Of a stretch of DNA of 64,000 nucleotides, positions 36,010 to 45,199 are shown piece by piece. Position 1 is the stretch's first letter. Each line of letters begins with the position of its first letter. The position numbers were made by a program, and so were the translations under genes. The stretch is from Arthrobacter sp. MMS18-M83. Lineage in GTDB: Bacteria; Actinomycetota; Actinomycetes; Actinomycetales; Micrococcaceae. Location: positions 1,798,001-1,862,000 of the forward strand of contig NZ_CP113343.1 of the NCBI RefSeq assembly GCF_026683955.1. The letters are read 5' to 3'. Below the pieces are notes generated by a model. The model had not been told where the DNA came from and did no database searches. It saw nothing but the letters and a program-made list of their open reading frames with translations.

Positions 36010-36363
36010 CTAGGCCCTAGCCGCCGGAACGAGGGCCGCGCTGAGGTACTCCAGGTGTGCGGGCGTCGGGGCAGTCGTGTCCGCCTCATATTCGGGGTGT
36101 TTGGTGAGAAACGTCTTAATGAACGGGCACACCGGCACGATCCGGAGCCCCTCGCTCACTGTCTCATTCAGGGCCACTTCGGCGAGCCTGCCAGCAAGCC
36201 CTTGTCCGCCGTACTCCTCGTTGATCACGGTGTGGTAGAAAATCCGCTGCGGGGAGCCGCCCTCGTCGTACGTTTTGTACGCGGCCTTGCCGATCACGCG
36301 GCCGTCGACGAGCACCTCAAAGCGCTCACGGTGAACGTTATGGACGATGGTGGCATCAATCAT
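36010..36363 (-). CDS. GNAT-type N-acetyltransferase (short, YjdJ/NATD1-like)
   Basis: The 117-residue protein has FEVLVDGRVIGKAAYKTYDEG, the acetyl-CoA loop EYGGQGLAGRLAEVAL near residue 50-65, and CPFIKTFLTKHPEYE near 79-93, the signature of the short GCN5-related family. GAGGAG precedes the ATG. The acceptor is unknown. Confidence 0.9.
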   Translation of the reverse strand: MIDATIVHNVHRERFEVLVDGRVIGKAAYKTYDEGGSPQRIFYHTVINEEYGGQGLAGRLAEVALNETVSEGLRIVPVCPFIKTFLTKHPEYEADTTAPTPAHLEYLSAALVPAARA

Positions 36364-36376
36364 CGCTAGCTCCTCG

Positions 36377-36404
36377 GGTTAGGTTCAGTTGACATACCCT
36401 AACC
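36377..36404. promoter_or_regulatory. Inverted repeat in front of the acetyltransferase gene
   Basis: GGTTAGG at 36377-36383 pairs with CCTAACC at 36398-36404, 14 bases between. The half sites resemble parts of an iron-regulator box, but the spacing does not fit. It may be an operator for the acetyltransferase gene. Confidence 0.35.
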
Positions 36405-36428
36405 TCGAACACGGGGCACTTTGTTCCC

Positions 36429-36468
36429 AAGTTTTCTCCAAGTCCCAATGTGGACTTGGAGAAAACTT
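36429..36468. terminator. Hairpin terminator behind the X25 gene
   Basis: AAGTTTTCTCCAAGTCC at 36429-36445 pairs perfectly with 36452-36468 around a 6-base loop. The T-rich base of the stem gives T-tracts for minus-strand transcripts ending the X25 gene, whose stop is at 36479. Confidence 0.78.
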
Positions 36469-36478
36469 AGATGAACGG

Positions 36479-37288
36479 CTAAGCCGTTACGATGTCCCGC
36501 GTGGCGTGGTCGTACGTGAAGGTGACCTTGCCGCCGTCGTGGTTTAGCTCGTGGTTAGCGCCATCACGGACGCCGAACGCGCCGTAGTTCTCGTCCCACG
36601 AGCGGTTCAGCGCGATCTTGTACGTGTAGAAACCGGCGGGCAGCGTTGCGGCGAGGGTCCAGACCTTGCGGCGGGTATTGAACTTCATCTGCACCTCGTC
36701 GTACTGCGGAGCCCAATCTTCCGGAGCGCCGAGGATCGTGTTGAAGTCACCTGCGATCGCGACGGCGGACGGCTGCTCAAGCTTCTCGACGGCGGCAGAC
36801 GCTTTGGGTGCGGCAGCTTTCTTGGGCGCTGCTTTTCCGGCCGGGGTCTTCGTCGCGGCGGCTTTGGCGGCAGGTGCCTTTTCAGCGCCGGGCGCCTTCT
36901 TGGCCGCAGCCTTCTTGACGGGCGCCGTCGGGAGCGGGGTACCTGCCGGCACAGGGGTTCCTTCAGCGAGTGCCGTGGCGAACTCGTCCGGCTTGGCGAA
37001 AGCGACCGTGGCACGAAGGCCGTCGTCGGTGATGGTCCAGCCCGAACGGCCCTTGACCAACCAGCCGGCCTTGACCAGCTTCGCGGTCTCCGTCGTCAGG
37101 TTCTTGTGGCCGCGCGGAATCCCTCCGCTGAGCAGTTCACTCTCGCGCGTATCCAAAGGGACGCGCACAATCGCCTCAGCCAGGATCTCGCCGGCATTCA
37201 ACGACTGCTCGGACCAGGTTCCCTCTGCCAAGAGGTCTAGGACGGTCTTGAGACGGACACTGCTTTTTTCGACGGTGGACTTGGCCAA
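36479..37288 (-). CDS. Winged-helix (Mrr-N-like) / Lys-Ala linker / X25-CBM48-like fusion
   Basis: The 269-residue protein has three parts. Residues 1-95 look like a winged helix of the Mrr N-terminal type (TWSEQSLNAGEILAEAIVRV, then TAKLVKAGWLVKGRSGWTIT). Residues about 110-165 are a Lys/Ala/Pro-rich linker resembling histone H1-like tails. The C-terminal 95 residues (AGDFNTILGAPEDWAPQYDEV, YTYKIALNRSWDENYG, NHDGGKVTFTYDHATRDI) look like the pullulanase X25 starch-binding-type domain. The TTG at 37288 is chosen because AAGGAG lies 5 bases before it; the ATG at 37312 has its ribosome site too close. Function unknown; DNA and glycogen binding are both suggested. Confidence 0.7.
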   Translation of the reverse strand: MAKSTVEKSSVRLKTVLDLLAEGTWSEQSLNAGEILAEAIVRVPLDTRESELLSGGIPRGHKNLTTETAKLVKAGWLVKGRSGWTITDDGLRATVAFAKPDEFATALAEGTPVPAGTPLPTAPVKKAAAKKAPGAEKAPAAKAAATKTPAGKAAPKKAAAPKASAAVEKLEQPSAVAIAGDFNTILGAPEDWAPQYDEVQMKFNTRRKVWTLAATLPAGFYTYKIALNRSWDENYGAFGVRDGANHELNHDGGKVTFTYDHATRDIVTA

Positions 37289-37488
37289 CGGGTCTCCTTC
37301 AACGGCGAACATTCCTTCAGCAGTCTGCCAATGTTCTGTAAACTCTGGCGACTGTTCTGGGTAAACACCGTGTGTCGTGACCCACTATTACGCCCAAACA
37401 GCAACAAGTGATGGAGGGGTCTCGGGTACCGGTGAGTAGCTATCGGTTTGAGTATGCTTGATGGCCCTTCTGAGCCGCCGGCGACTGA

Positions 37489-38514
37489 CTAACCGACCGA
37501 AGCTTTCTCCCACGCCGAGACGTCGGCCAACAGTTCAGCCTTCCGGGCCTCGTCCGCGAAGGAGGAACGCACCGAGTTCGCGGCCAAGCGCGCCCGATCC
37601 GCCACAGACAACCTGTGCACAGCGACAAGTTGCTCGAAGTTGTCGTCCACGTAGCCGCCGAAGTACGCGGGATCGTCCGAATTCACGCTGACATTCAGAC
37701 CTGCCGCCAACATCGCAGGCAAAGGGTGATCTGCCAGGGTGTCCACTGCACGAAGGCGCACATTGGACAGCGGGCACACGGTCAACGGGACTTGCTCGGC
37801 TACTAGCCTCGCCACGAGGGCAGCATCTTCCATGCATCGGATGCCGTGATCGATCCTCTCGGCGCCGAGCAGATCGAGGGCCTCGTAAATATACGAAGGG
37901 GACCCTTCCTCGCCGGCGTGGGCAATCCGTCGCAGCCCGGCCTCAGCCGCGCGGCGGTACAGTCTCTCAAACTTCGACGGCGGATTGCCCACCTCGGCCG
38001 AATCCAGGCCAATGCCGGCAATCGGCGCCTTCATGGCAAGAAGCTGTTCCAAAACCTCCAGCGCAGACGCTTCGGACATGTCCCTCAGGAAGGCGGCAAT
38101 CAGGAGCGTCGAGACGCCGAAGTCCTCCACCGACGTCGCGAGCGCAGACGCCACGCCGTTCACGCATGTTTCCAAGGCCACCCCGCGCGAGATGTGGGCC
38201 TGCGGATCCATCATGATCTCGACGTGCCGCACACCACCGGCGGCTGCCCGGGCCAAGTAAGCCCGCGTCATGTCCGCAAAATCCTGCTCCGTCCGCAGTA
38301 CGGCCATGTTGGCGTAGTACAGGTCCAGGAACGACTGCAGATCCGTGAACTCATATCGCGCACGCAGTTCGTCCAAATCCGCGTACGGAAGCGCAATCCC
38401 GTTACGCTCCGCGAGAGCGAAAATCAGCTCGGGCTGAAGCGTCCCTTCGATGTGCAGGTGCAGTTCGGCAACCGGGGGTGCCGCCGTCGTCGTTGATTCG
38501 CCAAAAGTTTCCAC
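37489..38514 (-). CDS. Adenosine/adenine deaminase
   Basis: The 341-residue amidohydrolase has the metal-site HLHIEG (H19, H21), HAGEEG, DHGIR and the catalytic SVNSDDPAYFGGYV. The PAYFGGY ending is more typical of adenine deaminases of this fold than of adenosine deaminases, so adenine is a likely substrate. Homology starts near ELHLHIEGTL; the GTG at 38514 is the best start although no clear ribosome site precedes it. Confidence 0.85.
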   Translation of the reverse strand: METFGESTTTAAPPVAELHLHIEGTLQPELIFALAERNGIALPYADLDELRARYEFTDLQSFLDLYYANMAVLRTEQDFADMTRAYLARAAAGGVRHVEIMMDPQAHISRGVALETCVNGVASALATSVEDFGVSTLLIAAFLRDMSEASALEVLEQLLAMKAPIAGIGLDSAEVGNPPSKFERLYRRAAEAGLRRIAHAGEEGSPSYIYEALDLLGAERIDHGIRCMEDAALVARLVAEQVPLTVCPLSNVRLRAVDTLADHPLPAMLAAGLNVSVNSDDPAYFGGYVDDNFEQLVAVHRLSVADRARLAANSVRSSFADEARKAELLADVSAWEKASVG

Positions 38515-38646
38515 CCGACAAGAGTAGGACGAATACTGAGAGATCCCCGTCGCAATGCCAACACGAACAACCCCAGCGAGCCCTCCGAGGTGAAGACCAC
38601 ACCGCGTCAACTTGGATCTGCGCCCTCCGGCCCCCAAACTGAAAGG

Positions 38647-39552
38647 ATGCAGACCTTCCTCCCGTTCCCCGATTTCAAGCAAAGTGCTGCCGTCTTGGAC
38701 ACCGCCAGGCTTGGGAAGCAGCGTGTCGAAGCACTGCAGATCCTCCGCGCACTGGTGATCCCCGAGTTCGGCCGGCCCTCACACCCCGCTATCCGCATGT
38801 GGATGGGCTACGTCCCCGCGCTTACCCTCTACGGCCTGGCCATGGTGGACGAATGGGTTGCCCGCGGCAATCCGGACAACACCCGCGCCAGCATTACCGA
38901 GTTCGCACCCCAGGCGGCCCACCCGGACTATGCCTCCAAGATTCCGATGCCGCCGTGGCTCGGCGACGCCGATTTCCACCTGAGCCACCGCTCCAAGCTG
39001 CTCCAAAAGGAACCCCGCTTCTACGCCGAACTCTTCCCTGACACTCCGAAGGACCTGGAGTACCTCTGGCCCGAGCCCAGCCACGAGTTCATTCCCGAAG
39101 ACCCCTACGATGATTTCATCTGGGTCCTTCGCGCCCCCTTGGGCGACGTTGAACCCGAGAAGATCGACAAGGTGGGGATGCCCGCCCCAGGCAAGGCCAA
39201 GGCGGCCGACAGCGACGGCGACGGCTACCAGTTCGTCTACGAGTCCGAGAAATCCCGCCGCCCGGGCAAGACCGCGCGCAAGGCACCCAAGCAACTGGTG
39301 AAGAAGCCCACCCGCAACCGCCAGCGCCAGGACGAGGCCTTCAGGACGCTCCCCGGCAACACCCCCGTCCTCATCCCCGTCGAGGGCGGCGCTAAGTTCG
39401 CCTTGGGCAAGATCCACGGACGCCCGATCACCCTGGAAGACGGCCGCTTCGGCCGCAACTTCGAGGTCACCAAGATCATCGACCGCGCGGACTTCGACTA
39501 CCCGGCCCTCTTGCAGGATCCGCGGGCGTTCTTCCCGATCCCGGCGCCCTAG
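38647..39552 (+). CDS. MSMEG_6728-family protein (pyrimidine-dimer-glycosylase-like front)
   Basis: The 301-residue protein begins MQTFLPFPDFKQSAAVLDTARLGKQRVEALQIL, the start of an actinobacterial family whose N-terminal part resembles T4 endonuclease V-type pyrimidine dimer glycosylases. PPWLGDADFHLSHRSKLL is also conserved. The C-terminal third (after a basic linker near residue 210-225) is not recognised. The frame opens at 38590 but homology begins at 38647; AAAGG precedes that ATG too closely, so the start is not certain. Confidence 0.72.
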   Translation: MQTFLPFPDFKQSAAVLDTARLGKQRVEALQILRALVIPEFGRPSHPAIRMWMGYVPALTLYGLAMVDEWVARGNPDNTRASITEFAPQAAHPDYASKIPMPPWLGDADFHLSHRSKLLQKEPRFYAELFPDTPKDLEYLWPEPSHEFIPEDPYDDFIWVLRAPLGDVEPEKIDKVGMPAPGKAKAADSDGDGYQFVYESEKSRRPGKTARKAPKQLVKKPTRNRQRQDEAFRTLPGNTPVLIPVEGGAKFALGKIHGRPITLEDGRFGRNFEVTKIIDRADFDYPALLQDPRAFFPIPAP

Positions 39553-39572
39553 CGGGTTGACTTAAACGCTCA

Positions 39573-39621
39573 CGACGGCGGCACTCGGGTTCCTGACGAA
39601 GGAACCCGAGTGCCGCCGTCG
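39573..39621. terminator. Strong bidirectional terminator
   Basis: A 22-base perfect stem (39573-39594 with 39600-39621) and a 5-base loop lie between two convergent genes. The plus side is followed by TTATTT. The stem opens with CGACGGCGGCAC, the same core found in the terminator at 59469. Confidence 0.9.
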
Positions 39622-39657
39622 TTATTTGTCCGCTAGACGAGTGCCGTGCCTTCAGCC

Positions 39658-41271
39658 TTATTTGACCAGCAATGCGTTCATCAGTTCGGTTCCGTCGGGC
39701 ACGCCCAAACCGGTGCAGGCGTCCCAGCCGGGAGCCGCCTCGAAGGTCCCGTTGTTTCCCTCCGTGATGTCGCGGAAGCCTGGCGGTGTGCTGCCGTCCG
39801 CGGAGTCGTAAATGGTTGGTTGAAGCAGACCGAATCCGTGGCCTGCTGCCTGCGCCAGGCGCGCCACCAGCGCCGCCCACAGCGGCGCCACAGCGCTGGT
39901 CCCGCCGATCACCATGTCCGTTCCATCGACCCGAACCTTGTAGCCCGTCTGCGGGTCAGCAACGGCGGCAACGTCCGGAACTGCGCGGCCGTTCGGCGTC
40001 ACTGCTGGTTTGTCTGAGGCCGTTACCAAGATGTTCTCCTGCCAGGACGGCACCTCGAAGGTATCGCTAACGCCTCCCCCTGTGGCGGGTACACCTTGCG
40101 CGTCATTCCAGACGGTCTCTGAATCGACAATGCCCGTGACCGGGTCAGCTTCCAGCCGGGTACCGCCACACGCCAGTACGTGAGGGCTTGATGCCGGGAA
40201 GTCCGCATGGTCCCTCCCGTCGCTGGCCCCGTCGGTGCTTCCATTGTCACCGGCGGCCGCAATGACGGTCACGCCGAGGACGGCGGCATCCACGAGCGCC
40301 TGGTCCATAGCATCGCGGGCCTGGGCCGTCCATTCATCCTCGTTTTGACCCCAGCTGATGCTGATTGCGGTTGGCGCGGGCGAGGCGTGTGCGGCCTGGC
40401 TGATGGCGTCAACGAAGCCGGCATCCGTGTTGGGGGCAAAATAGACAACGATTTCGGCTCCGGGGGCCAGGGCGCCGGCCACTTCAATATCCAGGAGCAC
40501 CTCTCCGTCGGCGCCTCGCGGATCTTGCTCGGGCCGGTTGGAGGCGCCGTCCACGCCGACCGCGGTGACACGGGGGCCATTGATGCCGAGGCCCTCGAAG
40601 TAGGTGTCGAGGTCCGCCTGGTCGAAGCCACCGCCAAGTTCGATGATCGCAATGGTCTGCCCGCTGCCGTCAAAGTCGGCCGGGAATTTGTAAATTTCAC
40701 CGAGCTCCAACGGCGTGTAACTGGTGTTATCCACCGCCGCAGGAGCGATACGGAATTGGGCGCGTGACTGAGGCCTATCATCGAGGCCGAGTACGGCGGT
40801 CACGACGCCGTCCAGCACCGCTGGCACACTCAGGCCGCCTGTGCGGTGGCGGTGTGTGGCCTGCTTGCCGCTGGGTGCCCGGCTGGTGACCCGCTCAAGT
40901 GTGGTGCCGAAAATCCCGCTCAGCACCCCGGCCGAACCGGAGACCCGGATCCGGCGCGAGGCGGGGTCCGTTTCAATGATCCGGGCGCCGGCGTCCGTAA
41001 GGGTCCTAGTGACGAGGTCGACGTCGGCAGCAGCGGCGCCGTAGCGTCCCGAGAACTCCTCCCGCGACATTGGCGCAGCATCGAGGGCGGCGTTCGGTAT
41101 CTCAGCCTGCCGGCGCAGGATGACGGTAACCTCTACGACTTCGTCCGGCTCAATCCCCCTCGGAGCCTGCGCAAACTCGAGTGCCGGGCCGCGTTCGCTG
41201 CCCGGCAGCGGACGGAGTGATTGACCTTGAAAATTTGGATCCAGGTTCGTTTTCTCGTCGTGATTCGACAT
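39658..41271 (-). CDS. S53-family peptidase (sedolisin/kumamolisin type) proenzyme
   Basis: The 537-residue protein has a pro-domain (residues about 20-150, with VTVILRRQAEIP and RRIRVSGSAGVLSGIFGTTLE) and a serine-carboxyl peptidase domain. The catalytic Glu and Asp lie in EVLLDIEVAGALAPGAEIVVYF and the nucleophile serine in GGTSAVAPLWAAL. Acid peptidases of this group cleave their own pro-part. The ATG at 41271 has GGAGGT upstream. No signal peptide is visible, which is odd for a group usually exported. Confidence 0.9.
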   Translation of the reverse strand: MSNHDEKTNLDPNFQGQSLRPLPGSERGPALEFAQAPRGIEPDEVVEVTVILRRQAEIPNAALDAAPMSREEFSGRYGAAAADVDLVTRTLTDAGARIIETDPASRRIRVSGSAGVLSGIFGTTLERVTSRAPSGKQATHRHRTGGLSVPAVLDGVVTAVLGLDDRPQSRAQFRIAPAAVDNTSYTPLELGEIYKFPADFDGSGQTIAIIELGGGFDQADLDTYFEGLGINGPRVTAVGVDGASNRPEQDPRGADGEVLLDIEVAGALAPGAEIVVYFAPNTDAGFVDAISQAAHASPAPTAISISWGQNEDEWTAQARDAMDQALVDAAVLGVTVIAAAGDNGSTDGASDGRDHADFPASSPHVLACGGTRLEADPVTGIVDSETVWNDAQGVPATGGGVSDTFEVPSWQENILVTASDKPAVTPNGRAVPDVAAVADPQTGYKVRVDGTDMVIGGTSAVAPLWAALVARLAQAAGHGFGLLQPTIYDSADGSTPPGFRDITEGNNGTFEAAPGWDACTGLGVPDGTELMNALLVK

Positions 41272-41670
41272 TTCGACCTCCGTTAATTGCATCCAAGGGC
41301 CGGGTGCACTGGGCAATGATGCATAGACGAAGGCATCCCGCGTTTCCATGCTTGTGAGCCCTCGAGTAAACGTTTGGCACGTTCCATCTGCACCGGCAAA
41401 GGTGTCTTCCATTGAAGAAAAAATACGGAAAGCCCTTGGTGCCTCCCTCAGAAAGCACTTGCTACGTCAGTGTTTGGCATCGGCCATGCTGGGGACAACC
41501 ACACTGTCGATTCCCACACCAAAGACGTTTGGCTCCGCTGAAACCCCAAAAAACCTTCTACATAGCTGGGATGATGGCAGCCCCCACTGCGGCGATAAAA
41601 CGGATTGCAGGAGAAGCATACGACCGAGTTCGAACGCTGACAACCCGTCGCGGGCAATCCAAGCCGGCGG
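41272..41670. other. Spacer between S53 peptidase and tex
   Basis: About 400 bases hold the peptidase leader and the trailing region of tex. AAACGTTT at 41368-41375 is a palindrome that could be part of a LacI-type operator. I see no coding frame with a plausible start and codon use, and no clear terminator for tex. Confidence 0.4.
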
Positions 41671-44130
41671 CTACTTCCCCAGCCCAGCCCGGCGGAGCGC
41701 TTCCGCCATCGCCGTGTTCACGGGCGGCTGAGGAGCCGCCTTCGCGGGAGCCGCCTTTGCCTGCGCAGCCTTTGCAGGCGCCGCGTTCCGACCTGGCGAG
41801 CCCTGTCCGGCCTGCGGCGCCGGGCGACGCTCGCCTCGCTCGCCGTCACTGCGCTCGCCCCCACGCGAGTCGCGGTCACGCCCGCCGCTACGCGAACCGG
41901 ACCCGCCCGCGGTGCCGGGTTCGTCGTCGAGCCTTAGGGTGAGCGAAATCCGCTTCCGCTCCGGATCCGCTTCCAGGACCTTCACGCGCACCACCTGACC
42001 GGATTTCACGATCTCGCGGGGATCGGACACGAACTTGTTGGACAGCGCCGACACGTGGACCAAGCCGTCCTGGTGCACTCCGACGTCCACAAACGCCCCG
42101 AACGCCGCCACGTTAGTGACGGTGCCTTCCAGGATCATGCCGGGTTTGAGGTCCGAAATCTTTTCGATGCCCTCGGAGAACGTGGCTGCAGCGAATGCCG
42201 GACGAGGGTCGCGGCCGGGCTTTTCGAGCTCGGACATGATGTCCCGCACGGTGGGCAGGCCGAACGTCCCATCCACGAACGCCTGAGGGTCAAGCGAAGA
42301 CACCGCAGCTCCCCGTGAAGCGGCCACGATCTTCCTTGCCACTGAATACGCTTCCGGGTGGACGCTGGACGCGTCGAGCGGTTCCGCTCCTCCGGTGATC
42401 CGCAGGAAGCCAGCGCACTGTTCAAACGCCTTGGCACCCAGCCGCGGCACCTTCTTGAGGTCGGCACGTTTGGCGAACGGGCCGTTCTCGTTGCGGTACG
42501 CCACAATGTTTTCGCTCAGGAGCGGCCCGACGCCTGCCACCCGGGCCAGCAGCGCCGGCGACGCCGTGTTCACGTCCACGCCCACCGCATTCACACAGTC
42601 CTCGACAACCGCGTCCAGCGAACGGTCCAGCTTCGCCGCTGTGACATCGTGCTGGTACTGCCCCACACCGATCGACTTCGGCTCGATCTTCACCAATTCG
42701 GCCAGTGGATCCTGCAGACGCCGTGCGATGGACACGGCGCCGCGGAGTGATACGTCCATGCCGGGCAGTTCAGCGGCCGCGAGCGCGGAGGCCGAGTACA
42801 CGGAGGCACCTGCCTCGGACACCACGAGTTTCTGCAAAGTGGGACCACCGGAGGCTGCCAGCGCCTTGATGAGCTGACCAGCGAGCTTGTCCGTCTCGCG
42901 CGACGCCGTGCCGTTGCCGATCGCCACGAGCTCGACGGCGTGCTGCCGCGCCAAGCGCTCCAGCGTCACCAGCGCCTCGTCCCACTTCTTGGCCGGAGCG
43001 TGAGGATAGACGGTATCGGTGGCCACGACCTTGCCGGTGCCATCGACAACCGCCACCTTCACACCTGTCCGCAGTCCCGGGTCCAGGCCCAGAGTGGCGC
43101 GGTTTCCTGCTGGCGCGGCAAGGAGTACATCGCGGAGGTTGGCGGCGAACACCCGGACGGCTTCATCCTCGGCCTGCGCGAACATGCGGCCGCGCAAGTC
43201 GTTGGTCAAGCGGTCCAGGATGCGCGAGCGCCACGCGATCTGGGCGGTCTGGACAAGCCACGAATCGGCGGGCCGGCCACGCTCGGCAACCCCGAGGCAC
43301 TTGGCCACGGCGTTCTCGTACCGGCCGCGCGCGGCGGCCAGGGCGTCGTCGTCGGCTGGTTCTGCCTCGGCGAGATCGAGCTCGAGGACGCCGTCGTTCT
43401 CACCGCGCAAGAGCGCCAGCACACGGTGGCCAGGCATGCCGGAAGGCACTTGGGAGAACTCGAAGTAGTCTTTGAACTTCTGCCCCTCGGTTTCCTGCCC
43501 CTTCTTCACCCGCGAAACCATGCGCCCCTGCGTCCACAACCGCTCGCGCAGCGTCTCGGCGAGATCGGGGTCCTGCGATACCCGTTCCACCAGGATCGAG
43601 CGGGCGCCGGCGAGCGCCGCGGCGGCATCGTCAATGGAGTGCTCAGCGTTGAGGTACTTCGCGGCCTCGCGCTCAGGATCGAGCTGCGGATTCGCGAGAA
43701 GCGCGTCGGCGAGTGGTTCGAGGCCTGCCTCGCGGGCGATCTGCGCTTTCGTGCGGCGCTTCGACTTGAAGGGCAGGTAGATGTCCTCGAGCCGGGATTT
43801 GGTATCGGCGCCGACGACGGCGGCCTCCAGTTCCGGTGTCAGCTTGCCCTGTGAGGCAATCGCCTCAAGGACCGTACGACGGCGGTCCTCCAAGTCCCGC
43901 AGGTAGCGGAGCCGTTCCTCAAGCTCGCGCAGCTGGGTGTCGTCGAGCGTCCCGGTGACCTCCTTGCGGTACCGGGCGATGAACGGAACTGTGGATCCGG
44001 CGTCGAGCAGTTCAACCGCGGCTTTGACCTGCCAGGACTTCACGCCGAGCTCTTGGGCGATCAGGGCGTGGATGGCGGAGTCTGCTGAGTGGTGCCGTGC
44101 TGACGGGTTTTGGGGAAGTTGGGTCACCAT
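41671..44130 (-). CDS. tex: Tex-family RNA-binding transcription accessory protein
   Basis: The 819-residue protein has all parts of Tex: the N-terminal helical domain (VPFIARYRKEVTGTLDDTQLRELEERLRYL), the YqgF-like nuclease fold (NRATLGLDPGLRTGVKVAVVDGTGKVV), helix-hairpin-helix (NTASPALLARVAGVGPLLSENIVAYR) and an S1 domain (LEGTVTNVAAFGAFVDVGVHQDGLVHVSALS). A Gly/Arg/Ser-rich and Ala/Lys-rich tail of about 70 residues follows the S1 domain, probably adding RNA affinity. Tex binds RNA and the transcription machinery in stress tolerance. Confidence 0.97.
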   Translation of the reverse strand: MVTQLPQNPSARHHSADSAIHALIAQELGVKSWQVKAAVELLDAGSTVPFIARYRKEVTGTLDDTQLRELEERLRYLRDLEDRRRTVLEAIASQGKLTPELEAAVVGADTKSRLEDIYLPFKSKRRTKAQIAREAGLEPLADALLANPQLDPEREAAKYLNAEHSIDDAAAALAGARSILVERVSQDPDLAETLRERLWTQGRMVSRVKKGQETEGQKFKDYFEFSQVPSGMPGHRVLALLRGENDGVLELDLAEAEPADDDALAAARGRYENAVAKCLGVAERGRPADSWLVQTAQIAWRSRILDRLTNDLRGRMFAQAEDEAVRVFAANLRDVLLAAPAGNRATLGLDPGLRTGVKVAVVDGTGKVVATDTVYPHAPAKKWDEALVTLERLARQHAVELVAIGNGTASRETDKLAGQLIKALAASGGPTLQKLVVSEAGASVYSASALAAAELPGMDVSLRGAVSIARRLQDPLAELVKIEPKSIGVGQYQHDVTAAKLDRSLDAVVEDCVNAVGVDVNTASPALLARVAGVGPLLSENIVAYRNENGPFAKRADLKKVPRLGAKAFEQCAGFLRITGGAEPLDASSVHPEAYSVARKIVAASRGAAVSSLDPQAFVDGTFGLPTVRDIMSELEKPGRDPRPAFAAATFSEGIEKISDLKPGMILEGTVTNVAAFGAFVDVGVHQDGLVHVSALSNKFVSDPREIVKSGQVVRVKVLEADPERKRISLTLRLDDEPGTAGGSGSRSGGRDRDSRGGERSDGERGERRPAPQAGQGSPGRNAAPAKAAQAKAAPAKAAPQPPVNTAMAEALRRAGLGK

Positions 44131-44254
44131 GACATTTTGCCCTACTGCTTTGCCCTACTAAAGCTTTGCCCTACCTAAAGCCGGCGCGGAGTGCTGTAGT
44201 GGAAAGAGTGCTGAAGACTCCGGTTGGACATCCTACTCAAGGAAGAGGCGCATC

Positions 44255-44551
44255 ATGCAAGAACTGCTCATCATCCTGCAGGACGGTTTCGACGCCGATG
44301 ACGTGGAAGTCACGGTCAACCACAAAGAGGCTCACCACGAGCGCGATGTGTCCACGAGAACCATGCTGGGAATGGCAGCGGAGATCTCCGTGGAGTTGCC
44401 CGCAAAGGGGTCCACCGTTGGCGTCGAGGTCACCAGCCGCAAGCTGAGCGCAAGCAAGAAACTCCACGGAAGAGCAAAGAGCCTGCTGGTTTCCATCGAG
44501 GACGGGGAATTGGTGATGCGGGAAGGCACAGGGCGGGAAGCGTTTCTCTAG
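44255..44551 (+). CDS. Small conserved-looking hypothetical protein
   Basis: The 98-residue protein starts MQELLIILQDGFDADDVEVTVNHKEAHHERDVSTRT with GGAAGAGG upstream of the ATG. A lysine-rich segment (SRKLSASKKLHGRAKSLL) lies near residue 60-80. It resembles a compact alpha/beta domain without membrane segments. I cannot name the family. It is divergent from tex and ends at a strong terminator. Confidence 0.65.
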   Translation: MQELLIILQDGFDADDVEVTVNHKEAHHERDVSTRTMLGMAAEISVELPAKGSTVGVEVTSRKLSASKKLHGRAKSLLVSIEDGELVMREGTGREAFL

Positions 44552-44602
44552 CCTGGCGTCCCGTGGCCCGGGGGTGACCGGGCAGGCTCGCCCGGATACG
44601 GA

Positions 44603-44630
44603 AGCGCCACGGCCGGGTGGCCGTGGCGCT
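44603..44630. terminator. Bidirectional terminator
   Basis: AGCGCCACGGCC (44603-44614) pairs perfectly with 44619-44630 around GGGT. It lies between two convergent genes; T-runs are weak on both sides. Confidence 0.78.
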
Positions 44631-44650
44631 TGATCGAGCGGAAGTTGTAG

Positions 44651-45088
44651 TTAGCCCAGTTGCGCCATGGGAGTCTTGGCCGAGATGTGCTCCACCAATT
44701 CACCCACCCGCTGCTCGGCGTAGTTGCGGGCGATATCGCCCTGGCTGATGATGCCTACCAACTTGTGGTCGGTGATGACAGGAAGGCGCCGGACCTGGTG
44801 CTTCTCCATCAGGTCGATGGCGGCGTCAACGCTGGCATCGGCATCAATCCAGATCGGCGTGCCCTGGGCGAGGTCGGCCGCTGTCTTCTGGCCGGCATCC
44901 CATCCCTCAGCAATGCATTTGACCACGATGTCGCGGTCAGTGATGAATCCTTTGAGTCTTCCATCGCTGCCGCAGATCGGCAGGGACCCGACGTCCAGAT
45001 CGCGCATCAGGACAGCCGCGTCACGCAACGACTGCTCTTCTTTGACGCACTGGGCATTGGTGGTCATGAATTCGCGCACAACGCTCAT
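44651..45088 (-). CDS. CBS-domain-pair protein
   Basis: The 145-residue protein is two CBS repeats: VREFMTTNAQCVKEEQSLRDAAVLMRDLDVGSLPI to about residue 60, and DLAQGTPIWIDADASVDAAIDLMEKHQVRRLPVI to about 125. CBS pairs bind adenine nucleotides and act as energy sensors. AAGGAGGA precedes the ATG at 45088; the frame opens 15 codons upstream. No partner enzyme is adjacent. Confidence 0.92.
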   Translation of the reverse strand: MSVVREFMTTNAQCVKEEQSLRDAAVLMRDLDVGSLPICGSDGRLKGFITDRDIVVKCIAEGWDAGQKTAADLAQGTPIWIDADASVDAAIDLMEKHQVRRLPVITDHKLVGIISQGDIARNYAEQRVGELVEHISAKTPMAQLG

Positions 45089-45199
45089 GAGTCCTCCTTC
45101 ATCGATTGGGTATCGACGCGGACCCCCCGGCACCGACGCCGATGCTGTCAGCCTACGCTTGGGGTTTGGCTGTGGCCAGATGCTGACTGCTGCCTTTGT

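Noticed and set aside
36377..36404. IdeR/DtxR iron box
   Set aside because: The half sites resemble the box, but a 14-base spacing breaks the 19-base palindrome and the gene behind is not an iron gene.
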